Source of the DNA: JAFGTX01 sp942492225
Lineage (GTDB): Bacteria; Bacillota; Clostridia; Peptostreptococcales; Acidaminobacteraceae
NCBI GenBank assembly: GCA_942492225.1
Contig: CALODS010000016.1
Location: 5,446-69,445 of the forward strand
Reading direction: 5' to 3'
Length of the DNA stretch: 64,000 bases
A model generated the notes under the pieces. That model saw nothing but the letters and a program-made list of their open reading frames with translations. It ran no database searches and was not told where the DNA came from. Positions 46,155 through 56,800 of this stretch are shown one piece after another (the stretch's first letter is position 1; each line of letters starts with the position of its first letter). A program made the translations under genes and the position numbers.

Positions 46155-46426
46155 GAAAATGAAGATTGAGGGTAGTAGCTATAGGATGTAATTCAAGAGA
46201 GCTGATGAATGGTGTGAAATCAGTATTATTGAGAATAGTGAATGGGCTCATGAGTTGGAACTGAAATTTAAGTAGGGGACACGGATTTCTCCCGTTATCG
46301 AGATAGGATATCAAACATGAAGTGTTTCGTATTCGAATGAGATGCAGAGTCTTATGACTTTGTGAACTTGAGGTGGCAACGCGATTATTCGCCCTCTATG
46401 TACAGACGTACATAGAGGGCTTTTTT
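46155..46426 (+). promoter_or_regulatory. T-box leader, tryptophan-specific by its specifier codon
   Basis: The leader includes the AG-rich stem I (GAGAGCTGATG ... GAAATCAGT), the specifier-loop segment GAA-TGG-GCTCATGAG with TGG at 46243-46245, and the T-box AACTTGAGGTGGCAACGCG (about 46363-46383). The terminator at 46391-46426 is a 13-bp stem (GCCCTCTATGTAC/GTACATAGAGGGC) plus T6. Uncharged tRNA-Trp should stabilise the antiterminator and switch on the importer. The specifier call rests on alignment to the pattern GAA-codon-(A/G)CTC-N-TGAG of other T-boxes. Confidence 0.85.
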
Positions 46427-46522
46427 GTTTTTGTAAAAGCCCAATCCGGAAGGGCGTTTAAAGAGAAGAAATCGCAACGCAAGAACGAAACGACAACACT
46501 CAATTACAGAGGAGGCAATAAA

Positions 46523-47512
46523 ATGAGAAAAGTATTAGGCGTTATATTAGCATTATTATTAGTAGGTACAATGATGGTCGGATGTGCACCCAAAGAGGTC
46601 ACAGCAGAGAATAAAACATCAGAAACAACGTCGGAGAGTTCAGTAGATGATCAGAAGTCCGTAGGTGTTGCGATGAAAAAAATCGGCGTGACTCAAATTG
46701 TGGAACATCCATCGCTAGATGCTATTAGAGAGGGTATTTATAAGGCTATTGAAGATGCTGGTTATATTGATGGAGAGACAATTGAAATCAACTACATAAA
46801 TAGTCAAGGAAGTATGGAAAATTCAAATTCTATTGCAAATGAATTTGCCTCAAAAAATTACGATGCCATTGTTGCAATAACAACCCCTTCAGCACAATCA
46901 GTATTCAATAAGATTAAAGAAACGCCGATTGTATATTCAGCTGTTACAGATCCTGTATCGGCAGGTCTAGAAGGCGACTTTATTACAGGCGTAAGTGATA
47001 TGACACCAGTAAAGAAACAATTAGAATTGTTACTTGAGCTATTACCAGATACAAAAAAGATTGGAATGGTTTATAATTCAGGCGAATTAAATTCTGAGAT
47101 TCAGGTTGCGCTTGCCAAAGAAGTAACAGAAACCTTGGGCCTTGAACTTGTCGTATCAGGCATAACAAATTCAAATGAAGTATCATTGGCACTTGATGCC
47201 GTGTTAGACAAAGTAGATGTCTTATATGTGCAAAAAGATAATACCCTTGCATCGGCTTTTCCAGTAGTGGTTAAAAAAGCAGATGAAAAAAATGTTCCAA
47301 TCATCGGTGCTGTTAAAGATTTTGTTGATCAAGGAGCGTTAGCTACAGATGGGCCAAGCGAATTTGAAATCGGGTATCAAACTGGTGAAATGGTGGTTAA
47401 GATTTTAAATGGTGAGGATATCAAGACGATTGAAGCCGAAGTTGTTCTTAAGACAAAAAGAGATTACAATCTTGAAGTTGCAGCGAAATATAACGTAGTG
47501 ATTCCAGAATAG
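46523..47512 (+). CDS. ABC transporter substrate-binding lipoprotein (TrpX-like, PF04392 type)
   Basis: From ATG 46523 (GGAGGCAATAAA upstream) the protein is 329 aa with a lipoprotein signal ending MVGCAPKE (lipobox VGC). A low-complexity linker (about residues 25-50) is followed by a periplasmic-binding fold (IGVTQIVEHPSLDAIREGI, GVSDMTPVKKQLELL). It belongs to the ABC_sub_bind family with TrpX-type tryptophan transporters. The T-box with a TGG specifier upstream supports tryptophan as substrate. Permease and ATPase genes follow, completing a three-gene importer. Confidence 0.87.
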   Translation: MRKVLGVILALLLVGTMMVGCAPKEVTAENKTSETTSESSVDDQKSVGVAMKKIGVTQIVEHPSLDAIREGIYKAIEDAGYIDGETIEINYINSQGSMENSNSIANEFASKNYDAIVAITTPSAQSVFNKIKETPIVYSAVTDPVSAGLEGDFITGVSDMTPVKKQLELLLELLPDTKKIGMVYNSGELNSEIQVALAKEVTETLGLELVVSGITNSNEVSLALDAVLDKVDVLYVQKDNTLASAFPVVVKKADEKNVPIIGAVKDFVDQGALATDGPSEFEIGYQTGEMVVKILNGEDIKTIEAEVVLKTKRDYNLEVAAKYNVVIPE

Positions 47513-47559
47513 TAAATTGAGAAAGAGATAAGAAAAATAGAAAGTGTAAGGAGTAACAG

Positions 47560-48396
47560 ATGATTTCAACAATAACAGAAGGTTTAATTTTTGCCATTAT
47601 GGTACTAGGTGTTTATATATCTTACAAAATATTAGATTTTCCCGATTTAACAGTAGATGGGAGTTTTGTTTTAGGTGCTGCCGTATTAACGAGAGGTATC
47701 ACTTCAGGTATACCGATGGGTTTTAGTATTCTTTTGACAATCGTTGCTGGCAGTTGTGCTGGTTATATTACAGGATTTATTCATACGAAATTCAATATTA
47801 CAAATTTACTTTCAGGCATACTTGTAATGATTGGTTTATACAGTGTTAATTTAAGAATATTAGGCAGGTCAAATGTGAACCTATTTACGGTAGATCATTT
47901 ATTTTCAACTGGAGATAGTACAGTAAAAGTTATTTTGCTTGTCCTTATGTCAAAATTAGTCCTTGATGTATTTTTTAAAACACGTTTGGGATATATGGTA
48001 AGACTTGTGGGTGACAATCCAAATCTTATTGAGAGTTTTGGATTAGATCCCAAGTTATACAAGCGTTATGGTTTAGCGATTTCAAATGGAATGGTGGCTT
48101 TCTCAGGTGGTATTCTAGCACAGTATCAAGGTTATGCTGACATCAATATGGGAACAGGAATGCTTGTGATGGGATTGGCGTCGATAATTTTGGGGGAAGC
48201 TATCTGTAAGCGTACACTTCCAGTAATGTTATCATCTGCAGCTGTTATTGGAAGTGTTATTTATCGTTTAGCACTTGCCTTGACGCTTAAAATTGGATTT
48301 GAACCTGGAGATTTAAAGTTGATAACAGCGCTACTTTTACTTGGTATTCTTGTCATGAATTATAGGAAGGAAGGTCAAAAAAATGCTTTCTTTTAA
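47560..48396 (+). CDS. ABC transporter permease (TrpY-like)
   Basis: This 278-aa protein has about eight TM helices and the branched-chain/TrpY-type permease pattern, with DFPDLTVDGSFVLGAA near the N-terminus (residues 28-43) and GMVAFSGGILAQYQGYAD in the middle (about 178-195). It forms the channel of the tryptophan importer. Its end overlaps the ATPase start by 14 bases, so the two are coupled. ATG 47560 follows AAGGAGTAACAG. Confidence 0.88.
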   Translation: MISTITEGLIFAIMVLGVYISYKILDFPDLTVDGSFVLGAAVLTRGITSGIPMGFSILLTIVAGSCAGYITGFIHTKFNITNLLSGILVMIGLYSVNLRILGRSNVNLFTVDHLFSTGDSTVKVILLVLMSKLVLDVFFKTRLGYMVRLVGDNPNLIESFGLDPKLYKRYGLAISNGMVAFSGGILAQYQGYADINMGTGMLVMGLASIILGEAICKRTLPVMLSSAAVIGSVIYRLALALTLKIGFEPGDLKLITALLLLGILVMNYRKEGQKNAFF

Positions 48397-49117
48397 AAAT
48401 GTTAGTAAGAAATATAAGACATATGATGGCGAAAAAATAGTGTTTGACCACTTTAATTTTATGGTTGGATCGGAGGATTTTATATCGGTCATAGGTACTA
48501 ATGGTGCAGGTAAATCCACTTTGGTTAAATTGCTTGTTGGGGATGAATGTGTTGATAGTGGAGAAATTTTACTAAATGGTGAGTCTATAGAAACATTACC
48601 TGCATTTAAACGAAAAAGAAGAATCGCTAAAGTGTATCAAGACCCCTCTAGAGGTACAGCTGGCAATATGACAATCCTTGAAAACATGGCGTTGGCAGAT
48701 CATAAGGGAAAGAAATATGGATTGTCACGAGGTGTTTCCAAGGAACGCATCCCACATTATAAAAAATTGTTAGCGTCACTTAGGCTAGGTTTAGAAGATC
48801 AATTACAAACAGAAGTAAGTGCACTTTCAGGTGGACAGCGTCAAGCATTAGCCTTATTAATGGTTGCAATGAATCCACCAGAAATTTTAGTGTTAGATGA
48901 ACATACTTCAGCACTTGATCCGAAAACAGCGAAAGTTGTCATGGAAAAAACAAGAGAGATTGTTAAAGAGTATAAAATACCAACGTTAATGATTACACAT
49001 AACATGGAAACGGCACTTAAATATGGGAATCGTCTTATAAAGTTAAACGCTGGTAAAGTAGAAAAAGATTTGGATTTAACAGGTGGTCAAGAAATAGACA
49101 AAGAAGAATTATTTTGA
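48383..49117 (+). CDS. ABC transporter ATPase (TrpZ-like)
   Basis: The 244-aa ATPase has Walker A GTNGAGKST (about residues 38-46), the signature LSGGQRQ (about 149-155), Walker B ILVLDEHTSAL (about 169-179; the catalytic Glu is present, followed by His instead of Pro) and the switch histidine in LMITHNM. It powers the tryptophan importer. Its stop overlaps the stop of the convergent AI-2E gene by 9 bases, with no terminator in between. ATG 48383 follows GGAAGGTCAAAAAA. Confidence 0.92.
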   Translation: MLSFKNVSKKYKTYDGEKIVFDHFNFMVGSEDFISVIGTNGAGKSTLVKLLVGDECVDSGEILLNGESIETLPAFKRKRRIAKVYQDPSRGTAGNMTILENMALADHKGKKYGLSRGVSKERIPHYKKLLASLRLGLEDQLQTEVSALSGGQRQALALLMVAMNPPEILVLDEHTSALDPKTAKVVMEKTREIVKEYKIPTLMITHNMETALKYGNRLIKLNAGKVEKDLDLTGGQEIDKEELF

Positions 49118-50242
49118 CTTTTTTTTCTTTTGATGTCGTTGCTTAACATCTGCTTGTACCAATTGATAAACCACTGATGTCATTGGAATACCAATGAGCA
49201 TGCCTAAAATACCAAATAGTCCACCACCAATAATTAGTGCAGATAAAACCCAAAGCGGCGGTAAGCCTATGGAGTCACCAACAACTCTTGGATAAATTAG
49301 ATTACCTTCTATTTGCATTAAAACAATAATGAAAATGATAAACCAAAAAGCATGAGAGGGATTAACCAACAAAAGTATAAATATTGATGGAATTAAACCG
49401 ATTGCAGCTCCAACCACAGGAATCAAACTCGTTATACCAACGATAACACTAATCATGAAGGCATATTCAAACTTGAAGATTAACATCCCTATGAAACATA
49501 GGGTACCAAGTATAGTGGCTTCAGTAAGTTGACCTGTAATAAAATTACCAAAAGTTGTATTCATGATAGATAAAGTGTGTATTAATTTTGTTCTCTTCGC
49601 TTTATCGATATAGGTTTCCAAGAGGATAGTGGATTGTTTTTTTAAACCCTCTTTTTCAGAAAGAATATATATGGATAAAATTAAACCAAGGACAAGATTA
49701 ATAATAGAACCAATTAAACCCGTTGTAAATAAATACACTCCTGGTAAAACATTTGTTAGTGTTGAAGCAATCAAACTAGGTAATTCTTTCAGCGTTGTTT
49801 CAAATTGCGTTAAATCCAAATTCAAGAAATTTAAATAGTTGGATGATTTTTCTATGATGAGTTGAAAGTTGCTCATATAAGCATCCATATTAGTATAGAG
49901 TAACTGAATACTTTGAGAAAATTGTGGAATAACAAAAGCAATTAAGGCGATAATAAAACCAATAAAAAGTAAATAAGTAGAGGCGAGTGAAAGTGCATTT
50001 AAAGAGCTTGCCTTTATTTCATTTGAGTTGATTTTTTTAAATAACTTTCTAAATATTTTTTGAAATATCTTATAAGGTTTATTAAGAATGAAAGCGACAA
50101 TGGCACCTAAGATTAGTGGTTTGAGTACATGCAACCCTTTAAAAAAAAGTGACATAAAACCATCAAATTTAACAACAACGGCAACCAGTAATACAGTAAA
50201 AGAAATTAAAAAAATATATTTTTTGAAAAGCGATTGATCCAT
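49109..50242 (-). CDS. AI-2E family membrane transporter (PerM/TqsA-like)
   Basis: The 377-aa protein has about eight TM helices with the AI-2E family pattern: SLIPVVGAAIGLIPSIFILL, GNLIYPRVVGDSIGLPPLWVL and a final GILGMLIGIPMTSVVYQLV. Functions reported in the family include autoinducer-2 export, Na+/H+ antiport and other fluxes, so the substrate is not assigned. It is transcribed towards the ABC operon and starts at ATG 50242 behind ACAGGAGGGTTC. It stands apart from the DHHW and MBOAT genes by an 83-bp gap. Confidence 0.88.
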   Translation of the reverse strand: MDQSLFKKYIFLISFTVLLVAVVVKFDGFMSLFFKGLHVLKPLILGAIVAFILNKPYKIFQKIFRKLFKKINSNEIKASSLNALSLASTYLLFIGFIIALIAFVIPQFSQSIQLLYTNMDAYMSNFQLIIEKSSNYLNFLNLDLTQFETTLKELPSLIASTLTNVLPGVYLFTTGLIGSIINLVLGLILSIYILSEKEGLKKQSTILLETYIDKAKRTKLIHTLSIMNTTFGNFITGQLTEATILGTLCFIGMLIFKFEYAFMISVIVGITSLIPVVGAAIGLIPSIFILLLVNPSHAFWFIIFIIVLMQIEGNLIYPRVVGDSIGLPPLWVLSALIIGGGLFGILGMLIGIPMTSVVYQLVQADVKQRHQKKKKSK

Positions 50243-50325
50243 GAACCCTCCTGTTATACATAATATTGATATAGTGTATCACTTAATAATTAAAAATTGA
50301 TTAAAGAACCATGTTATTGTATAAA

Positions 50326-51540
50326 TTATTTGTTTAAGCTTTCAATAATAGTAGGAAAAGAATTTTTTGTTGTGACACTAACCGTATTAATAAAGAGAAC
50401 TTCTGTGATGGCGCTATCCACAATAAAAGCATTAATATCAAAATCTTCATTGACATATCGCGGATCCACAATGTAGGTTTCTTCATAGTGTGGGGCGATA
50501 AATGGTGTAAAAGCATTCCCGTAAGAATCTTTAATAATGAGTATTTTTTTATTGCTATCATTGGATGATGTTATTCTTGCAAGCGGGTGATCGCCACCCA
50601 TAAAAACACCATAAATATTTTGTTGGTCAACAAATGAACGATCCAGTAAAGGGTAGTCCCTATAAACCTCTTGAGAAAAAATGCCAAAAGAAAGAGTGTC
50701 GTAATGTTTATACTCATATACATCAACATAGTCGGGATTTTTTTCTAAATTGGTGTTAAGCGCATATCGACTGCCAAGGAAATTTTCGTAACGCTTAACG
50801 TCATAATCCGTGAGCGGAAGAGGCGTTTCGCCGAGTGCTGAGATAAAAGCACTATAACCATAATAGGCGCCAAGTGCTGTCCAGTGGTGATCCGTCTTAA
50901 AAAATAAGTACTCATCACTATGAGTCGAAAGCATATTATAAATATCAATTGGTTGAATACGCGGATCTAAGTATTGATTCACATAAGCAATAGTCTCTTT
51001 TTCAGAATTTGATAACGCTTTTAGTTGAGGATCTTTTTCGAATTCAATGCGATCAGGAATCAATATTGAATATATCTGAACGGTAGAATCAAGTGTTGAG
51101 CCAAATTGATTAAGAGCGTTGGCGTATTTTTTTGCTTTTTCTGGGTAGAACTTGTGCAAAGTTAGCGCAATATTATCTTTAAAAAGAATCGTTACAGGGT
51201 CTTCGTTCTCTAGTTCAACATTGACCTCATCAAAAGTATTATCACCATAAGTATCTATCAACTGTAAGGAATCTTCTGATTGGATTCCACGTAAGTTGTG
51301 TAGATCTTGACCAAGGGCAACAAACTGTTCTCTATAAATAAAATTATCACCAAAAAACTGATCAAAGTCTTTAAAAAATGTACCTGATTGTAGTGCTTCA
51401 AAAGAATAATCAGGAAGCGTTTCAAGCGTTCTATTTTCAATGGTAGAAACAGTGGGTTTATTCTCTGCAAATAGATTTACACTCGTCAAAAAAAGTATAA
51501 TAATTGCAAAACATATAATATTAAATTTTTGTGGTGTCAT
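50326..51540 (-). CDS. DHHW-family protein (AlgX/AlgJ-like O-acetylation partner)
   Basis: From ATG 51540 (GAAGGTGATTTAT upstream) the protein is 404 aa with an N-terminal signal or anchor helix (about residues 5-27) and an SGNH-like external domain. The family motif DHHW (FKTDHHWTALGAYYGY, about residues 197-212) and ILIIKDSYGNAFTPF are present; the Ser of DSYG and the DHHW residues form the catalytic set. It is encoded 12 bp downstream of an MBOAT acyltransferase, a pairing known to O-acetylate surface polysaccharides. It should move acetyl groups onto a wall polymer outside the cell. Confidence 0.88.
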   Translation of the reverse strand: MTPQKFNIICFAIIILFLTSVNLFAENKPTVSTIENRTLETLPDYSFEALQSGTFFKDFDQFFGDNFIYREQFVALGQDLHNLRGIQSEDSLQLIDTYGDNTFDEVNVELENEDPVTILFKDNIALTLHKFYPEKAKKYANALNQFGSTLDSTVQIYSILIPDRIEFEKDPQLKALSNSEKETIAYVNQYLDPRIQPIDIYNMLSTHSDEYLFFKTDHHWTALGAYYGYSAFISALGETPLPLTDYDVKRYENFLGSRYALNTNLEKNPDYVDVYEYKHYDTLSFGIFSQEVYRDYPLLDRSFVDQQNIYGVFMGGDHPLARITSSNDSNKKILIIKDSYGNAFTPFIAPHYEETYIVDPRYVNEDFDINAFIVDSAITEVLFINTVSVTTKNSFPTIIESLNK

Positions 51541-51552
51541 ATAAATCACCTT

Positions 51553-52968
51553 CTAAAATCTGAAATATAAAAATGGATTGTAAGTCTGTCCAACAAGAAG
51601 CGCGGTCACTGTGAGTAACAGCGCAATATTTATTAGAGGAACAAAATAATCACTGTGAAGAATATCTTTAGAAATTTCATTGTAAGCTATTTTTGCCTTA
51701 TCAATGCCCCAAGGTAAAATAGGTGTACAGAGGGTAAGCGCCATGAGTGTAAAATACAAATTATTTGTCAAATGAATTTGTGTTTGCAAGTCTATAAACG
51801 GTACATTGTCTAGAGCAAACATTACTTTTAAGTATGATAGCGCAACCTCTAAATCTGTAAAATAGAAAAATACCCATCCAACTAAAACGATAACAACAAA
51901 GTAGACATGGTGAAGCACTTTGGGCAAGTAATCAAATAACTTTTTAAAGAGTGTTCTTTCTAAAAAGATGAGGACGCCAAAGTACACACCCCATAGAACA
52001 AAATTCCAACTGGCACCATGCCATAAACCTGTTAAAAACCAAACAGCAAACAAATTACGTAAATAATAGCTTTTGTTTCCACCAAGAGGGATATAAACAT
52101 AGTCCCTAAAGAAAGATCCTAAAGAAATATGCCATCTACGCCAAAAATCTGATGCAGAAGTGGCAATATACGGATGATTAAAGTTTTCTTTATAAGTGAA
52201 TCCAAATATCTTGCCAAGTCCTATAGCCATATCAGAATAGCCTGAGAAATCAAAATATATTTGGATAGCGAACATTAAGATACCAAACCATGCACCTGAT
52301 ATTGTTAATGAATCAAGACCATTTAATAAGAAAATATCACTTATTTCACCAGCAATATTAGCGATCATTACTTTTTTTGACAAGCCGATAACAAAACGAT
52401 TAATCCCCTGACTCACCGCATGTGTTGTAATAATGCGATGATCAATTTCTTTAGCAATATCTCTATACCGTACAATTGGACCTGCAATAAGTTGAGGGAA
52501 CATAGAGACATAAAGTAACAATTTGGATGGCGACTTTTGAGCATCCACTCTCCCTAAATAAACATCAAATACATAGGAAAGTGTTTGGAAGGTATAAAAA
52601 GAGATTCCAATTGGTAAATTATACCCTTTGAAAACTAATTGACTACCAGTGAGTGCATTAATATTATCAACAAAAAATCCTGCATATTTAAAAAATCCTA
52701 GAAGACCTAAATTCACTGCCAAAGATGAAATAAGGGCTGCCTTACTTTTCCAATGACCACGATATTTCTCCGCGATAAGTCCGTGAAAGTAATCGACGAA
52801 ACTACTAAACAGAAGTAAAGAAACCCAAACTGGCTCACCCCAAGCATAGAATGTAAGAGAGAGCGCTATTAAAATATAATTTTTATGTTCAATTTTTTTT
52901 GCAGCAAAATAGACTATAAGTGCAATTGGCAAAAATAAATAGAGAAATGTAATACTAGAAAATACCAA
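51553..52968 (-). CDS. MBOAT O-acyltransferase (DltB/AlgI-like)
   Basis: The 471-aa protein has about 11 TM helices. Conserved MBOAT pieces include FYTFQTLSYVFDVYLG (about residues 123-138), SDFWRRWHISLGSFFRDYVYIPLGG (about 277-301) and GLWHGASWNFVLWG (about 315-328), where the active-site His lies in LWHGAS. It carries acyl groups, probably acetyl, across the membrane to the DHHW partner. Promoter at 53004-53032; start ATG 52968 follows CAGGAGGCCTATTTG. Operon of two genes. Confidence 0.92.
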   Translation of the reverse strand: MVFSSITFLYLFLPIALIVYFAAKKIEHKNYILIALSLTFYAWGEPVWVSLLLFSSFVDYFHGLIAEKYRGHWKSKAALISSLAVNLGLLGFFKYAGFFVDNINALTGSQLVFKGYNLPIGISFYTFQTLSYVFDVYLGRVDAQKSPSKLLLYVSMFPQLIAGPIVRYRDIAKEIDHRIITTHAVSQGINRFVIGLSKKVMIANIAGEISDIFLLNGLDSLTISGAWFGILMFAIQIYFDFSGYSDMAIGLGKIFGFTYKENFNHPYIATSASDFWRRWHISLGSFFRDYVYIPLGGNKSYYLRNLFAVWFLTGLWHGASWNFVLWGVYFGVLIFLERTLFKKLFDYLPKVLHHVYFVVIVLVGWVFFYFTDLEVALSYLKVMFALDNVPFIDLQTQIHLTNNLYFTLMALTLCTPILPWGIDKAKIAYNEISKDILHSDYFVPLINIALLLTVTALLVGQTYNPFLYFRF

Positions 52969-53003
52969 ATAGGCCTCCTGAAAAACTGTAATAATCCGCT
53001 ATA

Positions 53004-53032
53004 ATACTATCATATTCTTGTTTGGTTCGCAA
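53004..53032 (-). promoter_or_regulatory. Sigma-A promoter of the MBOAT-DHHW operon
   Basis: On the minus strand TTGCGA (53032-53027), 17 bp, TAGTAT (53009-53004), 35 bp before the MBOAT start. Moderate match. Confidence 0.55.
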
Positions 53033-53142
53033 TTGATAACGAATTGCTTAAAAGCTTGCGATAAGTATAGAAAACCGTTTTTTTTTGATATAATAATTTT
53101 AGTGATGAAGCAATACAATAAAGACTTATAGGGGGCAATTAA

Positions 53143-53811
53143 ATGACAACAATTTTTAAAATTATCGCATCATTTTGTATATCGTTATTGATTTTGTTTA
53201 GTTCATTTTTTTATGTGATGCATTGGGATATTTTCTATACCTATGAAATAGAAAAAAATAAAATCGCTGAAGTGGTGAATATTCCGCAGGAAGAACTGCT
53301 CCCTCTTTATAAAGTCCTCACTGACTATATGGTGAGATCGGTGGATTCTATTGAACTTGATGCAACTGTTGGTGGTGTTGTTATGCCGATGTATAATCAG
53401 CGTGAAATAGACCATATGGTGGATGTTCGTCATTTGATTGATTTGCTTAAAGGGTTTATTTTGTTTTTACTGCTCTTATTAAGTGCGAGTTTATTGACTC
53501 TTATAAAACATAAAAGCAATTTAACTGGTATATTTATAGGACAAATAATGGCGACAATATTTATATTTATAGGCTTTGTTGCAATGGCGTTGACGGACTT
53601 CAATAAATATTTTATTCAGTTTCATGAACTGTTTTTTACAAATGATTTATGGCTTCTAAATCCTCTAACGGACCGAATGATTATGTTATTGCCAGAAGTT
53701 TTTTTTAGAGATATCGTTTTAGTGATAATAATTTTTTATGGGTTTTTAAGTGTATTCTTAGGTGTCTTTGGAACATTATATGACAAGAAAGTTAGAAGGG
53801 TGGAAAAATGA
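53143..53811 (+). CDS. TIGR01906/DUF1461 family membrane protein
   Basis: The 222-aa protein has four TM helices (about residues 5-28, 103-123, 130-152 and 183-207) with an external loop between the first two, matching DUF1461, including YKVLTDYMVRS and NQREIDHMVDVRHLI. The function is unknown. It ends with ATGA overlapping the addB start, so it is translationally coupled to addB; this may be chance or reflect co-regulation. ATG 53143 follows TAGGGGGCAATTAA. Confidence 0.82.
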   Translation: MTTIFKIIASFCISLLILFSSFFYVMHWDIFYTYEIEKNKIAEVVNIPQEELLPLYKVLTDYMVRSVDSIELDATVGGVVMPMYNQREIDHMVDVRHLIDLLKGFILFLLLLLSASLLTLIKHKSNLTGIFIGQIMATIFIFIGFVAMALTDFNKYFIQFHELFFTNDLWLLNPLTDRMIMLLPEVFFRDIVLVIIIFYGFLSVFLGVFGTLYDKKVRRVEK

Positions 53812-56800
53812 TTCAGTTTTATGTGGGACGTTCTGGTGTTGGTAAGAGTTATCAGATACTTAAAGAAATTAAAGCAGAAATAGAAGAAGGTAAAAATGAT
53901 AAGCTGTTTCTAATTGTTCCAGAACAATATACATTGCAAGGTTAGATGGACCTCATTCATAAAATGGAATTGCCAGGATTGTTAGATTTTGAAGTTATCA
54001 GTTTTATTCGTTTAATTAGTCGGGTGATTGAAACGCTCGGTGGTTTACAAACGACGTCGATTAATACCCTTGGTAAAACGATGTTGTTAAGAAAAATATT
54101 TAATAAGAAGCATGATGACTTGACGGTTTTTGCTAAAGCGCATCGTCAGTACGGGTTTTTAGAAGAGGTTTCAGAGACGATTGCCGAATTAAAACGTGCG
54201 AATATATCGTCTGAACTATTGACGCAAAGTGCGACTAAAATTGACAATGATCCCTTAGTAAAAGGAAAATTAGAAGATCTAAGTTTAGTATTTCAAGCAT
54301 ATCAAGAAGGACTCGAAGGGAAATATACAGATGATGAAGACAGAATCAACTATGTTCTTGATGTTCTTTCTTTATGGAGTGATATGCAAGGTGCAATCGT
54401 TTGGATTGATGGTTTTTCTGGGTTTACAGCACAGGAGTATCAGCTGATTAGCAAAATGAGCACCATTTGTAACAAGGTGACTGTCTCTTTAACGACAGAA
54501 TTATCAGATTTGTGTTCAGATGGTGATGTTTTTGGCAATACGCGTGGCGCTTACCAGACGATAAAGAGCAATGCTGAAGCACTGGGTATTCCTTTTCAAT
54601 TAAAAGAGTTAACAGAATTTAAGAGAACAAAAGAAATTTTACACCTTGAAAGAAATTTCTTCGCTTTTCCATATGATCAATATAACCAAAGGCTTGAATC
54701 TATATTTTTACATCGTTTGACAGATAAAAAAGAAGAATTTGAATGGATTGCTACAGAATTAATAGAACTTGTTTTTCATCACAATTATCAGTGGAAAGAT
54801 ATGATGGTTGTTGTCTCAGATGTAGAACAAAAAGCACCACTGATCCACCGACTGTTTAAACAGTATCAAATTCCTTATTTTGTAGATATGAAAAGAGATG
54901 TACTAAACAACAGTTTTATTCGGTTGGTACAAAATAGTATGCAGTCTGTCTTGACTTATTTTAAACAAAAAGATGTTTTAGAGGTTATAAAAAGCGGATT
55001 CATTCCTTTGACACTCGCTCAAATTAATGAACTGGAAACTTATGTCCTCAAACGAGGAATTACTGGACGTAAGTGGTTTCAATATGATAATCTTGATCCA
55101 CTTTACCTGGGCCATTATTTGTCAAAAGTTATGATGCCTTTAAATACATTTTATGAAGGGGCAAAAAAGTCTAAAACGGTTCAGGATTTTTCTGAATTGT
55201 TATTAAAGTATTTAGAAGAACTACAAGTGGTAGATAGAATTGAAGTCATTGTAAAAAATGCTGAACTCAAAGAACAACATGAACTGGCACTAGAATATAC
55301 ACAAATTTGGAATAAATTTATAGAAGTGATTGATCAGTTAGTAGAAATTGGTGGGATGGATAATGTGACCTTAAAAGACTATATTCAATTGCTAGATGCT
55401 GGATTTAATGAAATGGAATTAGGCGTGATTCCACCAAAAGAAAATCTCGTTACGATTGGTTCAATCAATCGTTCAAAATCTCACGAAGTAAAGGCCATTT
55501 TTTTAAGTGGATTGAATGATGGAGAAGTGCCCAAAATTAGGGAAGAATATGGATTGTTGAGCAATGATGACAAAGGCTATTTATTGTCCGAGGGATTTGA
55601 AATTAAATCCACTGTTGATTTTAGAAACAGAGAAGAAGCTTATAACCTTTATCAAATCTTATCAAAGCCAACTGACAAGATTTATTTCAGTTATTGTCAA
55701 CAAGATAGCGATGGTAAGGCCCTTAGACCCTCGCTTTATGTGAGTAAGTTATATCAACTGTTTCCTAAGTTAAAAGAACACAAACATTCATTTAATGAAA
55801 ACCCCCTACGATTGTTACAATGTGGTGAGGGAATATTGGTAAGCAAATCTACAGAACAACTTAAGCGATTGATTGAAGGTCAAGCAGTTTCTAAGGACTG
55901 GCTTGATACTTTGACGTGGCTAAAAAACCACTCAACGGATGCCCATGTTGAACAAGTAATCAATGGCTATTATTATACAAACCAAGCACCACCATTATTT
56001 AAAGAACTTGCTGAATCATTATATGAGTTACCATTGGCAACGAGTACTTCAAAACTCGAACGCTATGTAGAGTGTCCATTTGCTTACTTTGTGAGATATG
56101 GACTGAATCCAAAGGAACGCCAACTTCATGAAGTAAAACTTCCAGATATAGGACTTGTTTTTCATGAAGCACTCGAACAGTTTGGTAAGAAATTACAAGA
56201 AGACAAGATTGATTTTAGAAATATAGAAGATGAAGAAGTCGACAAAATTGTTGTTGAGGTGGTTGATAGTTTTATCGCAGATTATGGCTACAATGTATTT
56301 GCGGCCAATAATGCCAACAAATATTTAGTAGAAAAAATAAAACGTGTAGTTAAGCGTGCTGCATGGGCTATCATTCGCCAATTGAAGCGTGGACAGTTTG
56401 AACCACGCGCATTTGAGGTAGAATTCTCAAACAGTTTAAAAGAGGATACCGTGCCACCGATTGTTGTAACGACTAAAGAGGGAGAAAAAATTCTTCTAGA
56501 AGGTCGAATTGATAGAGTGGACTTATTAGATAGCAACGATAAAAAGTACGTTAAAATAATAGATTATAAATCATCAAGTAAATCCTATGGATTGTCAGAT
56601 GTCTATCATGGAATACAGATGCAATTGATGATTTATATGGACGCTGTTCTTGAAAACTCTCAATATTTTAGAGAAGAAGCCTTACATCCTTGTGGTGCTT
56701 TTTACTTTAAAATAGATGACCCAATTGTTGAAGGGGAGATGGATGGATCGTTTTTAGAAGAAGAGATTTTTAAAAAATTGAAACTAGAAGGATTGGCAGT

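Noticed and set aside
46373..46522. Longer N-terminus for the TrpX-like lipoprotein
   Set aside because: That stretch is the T-box terminator and leader; a strong ribosome site and signal peptide begin at 46,523.
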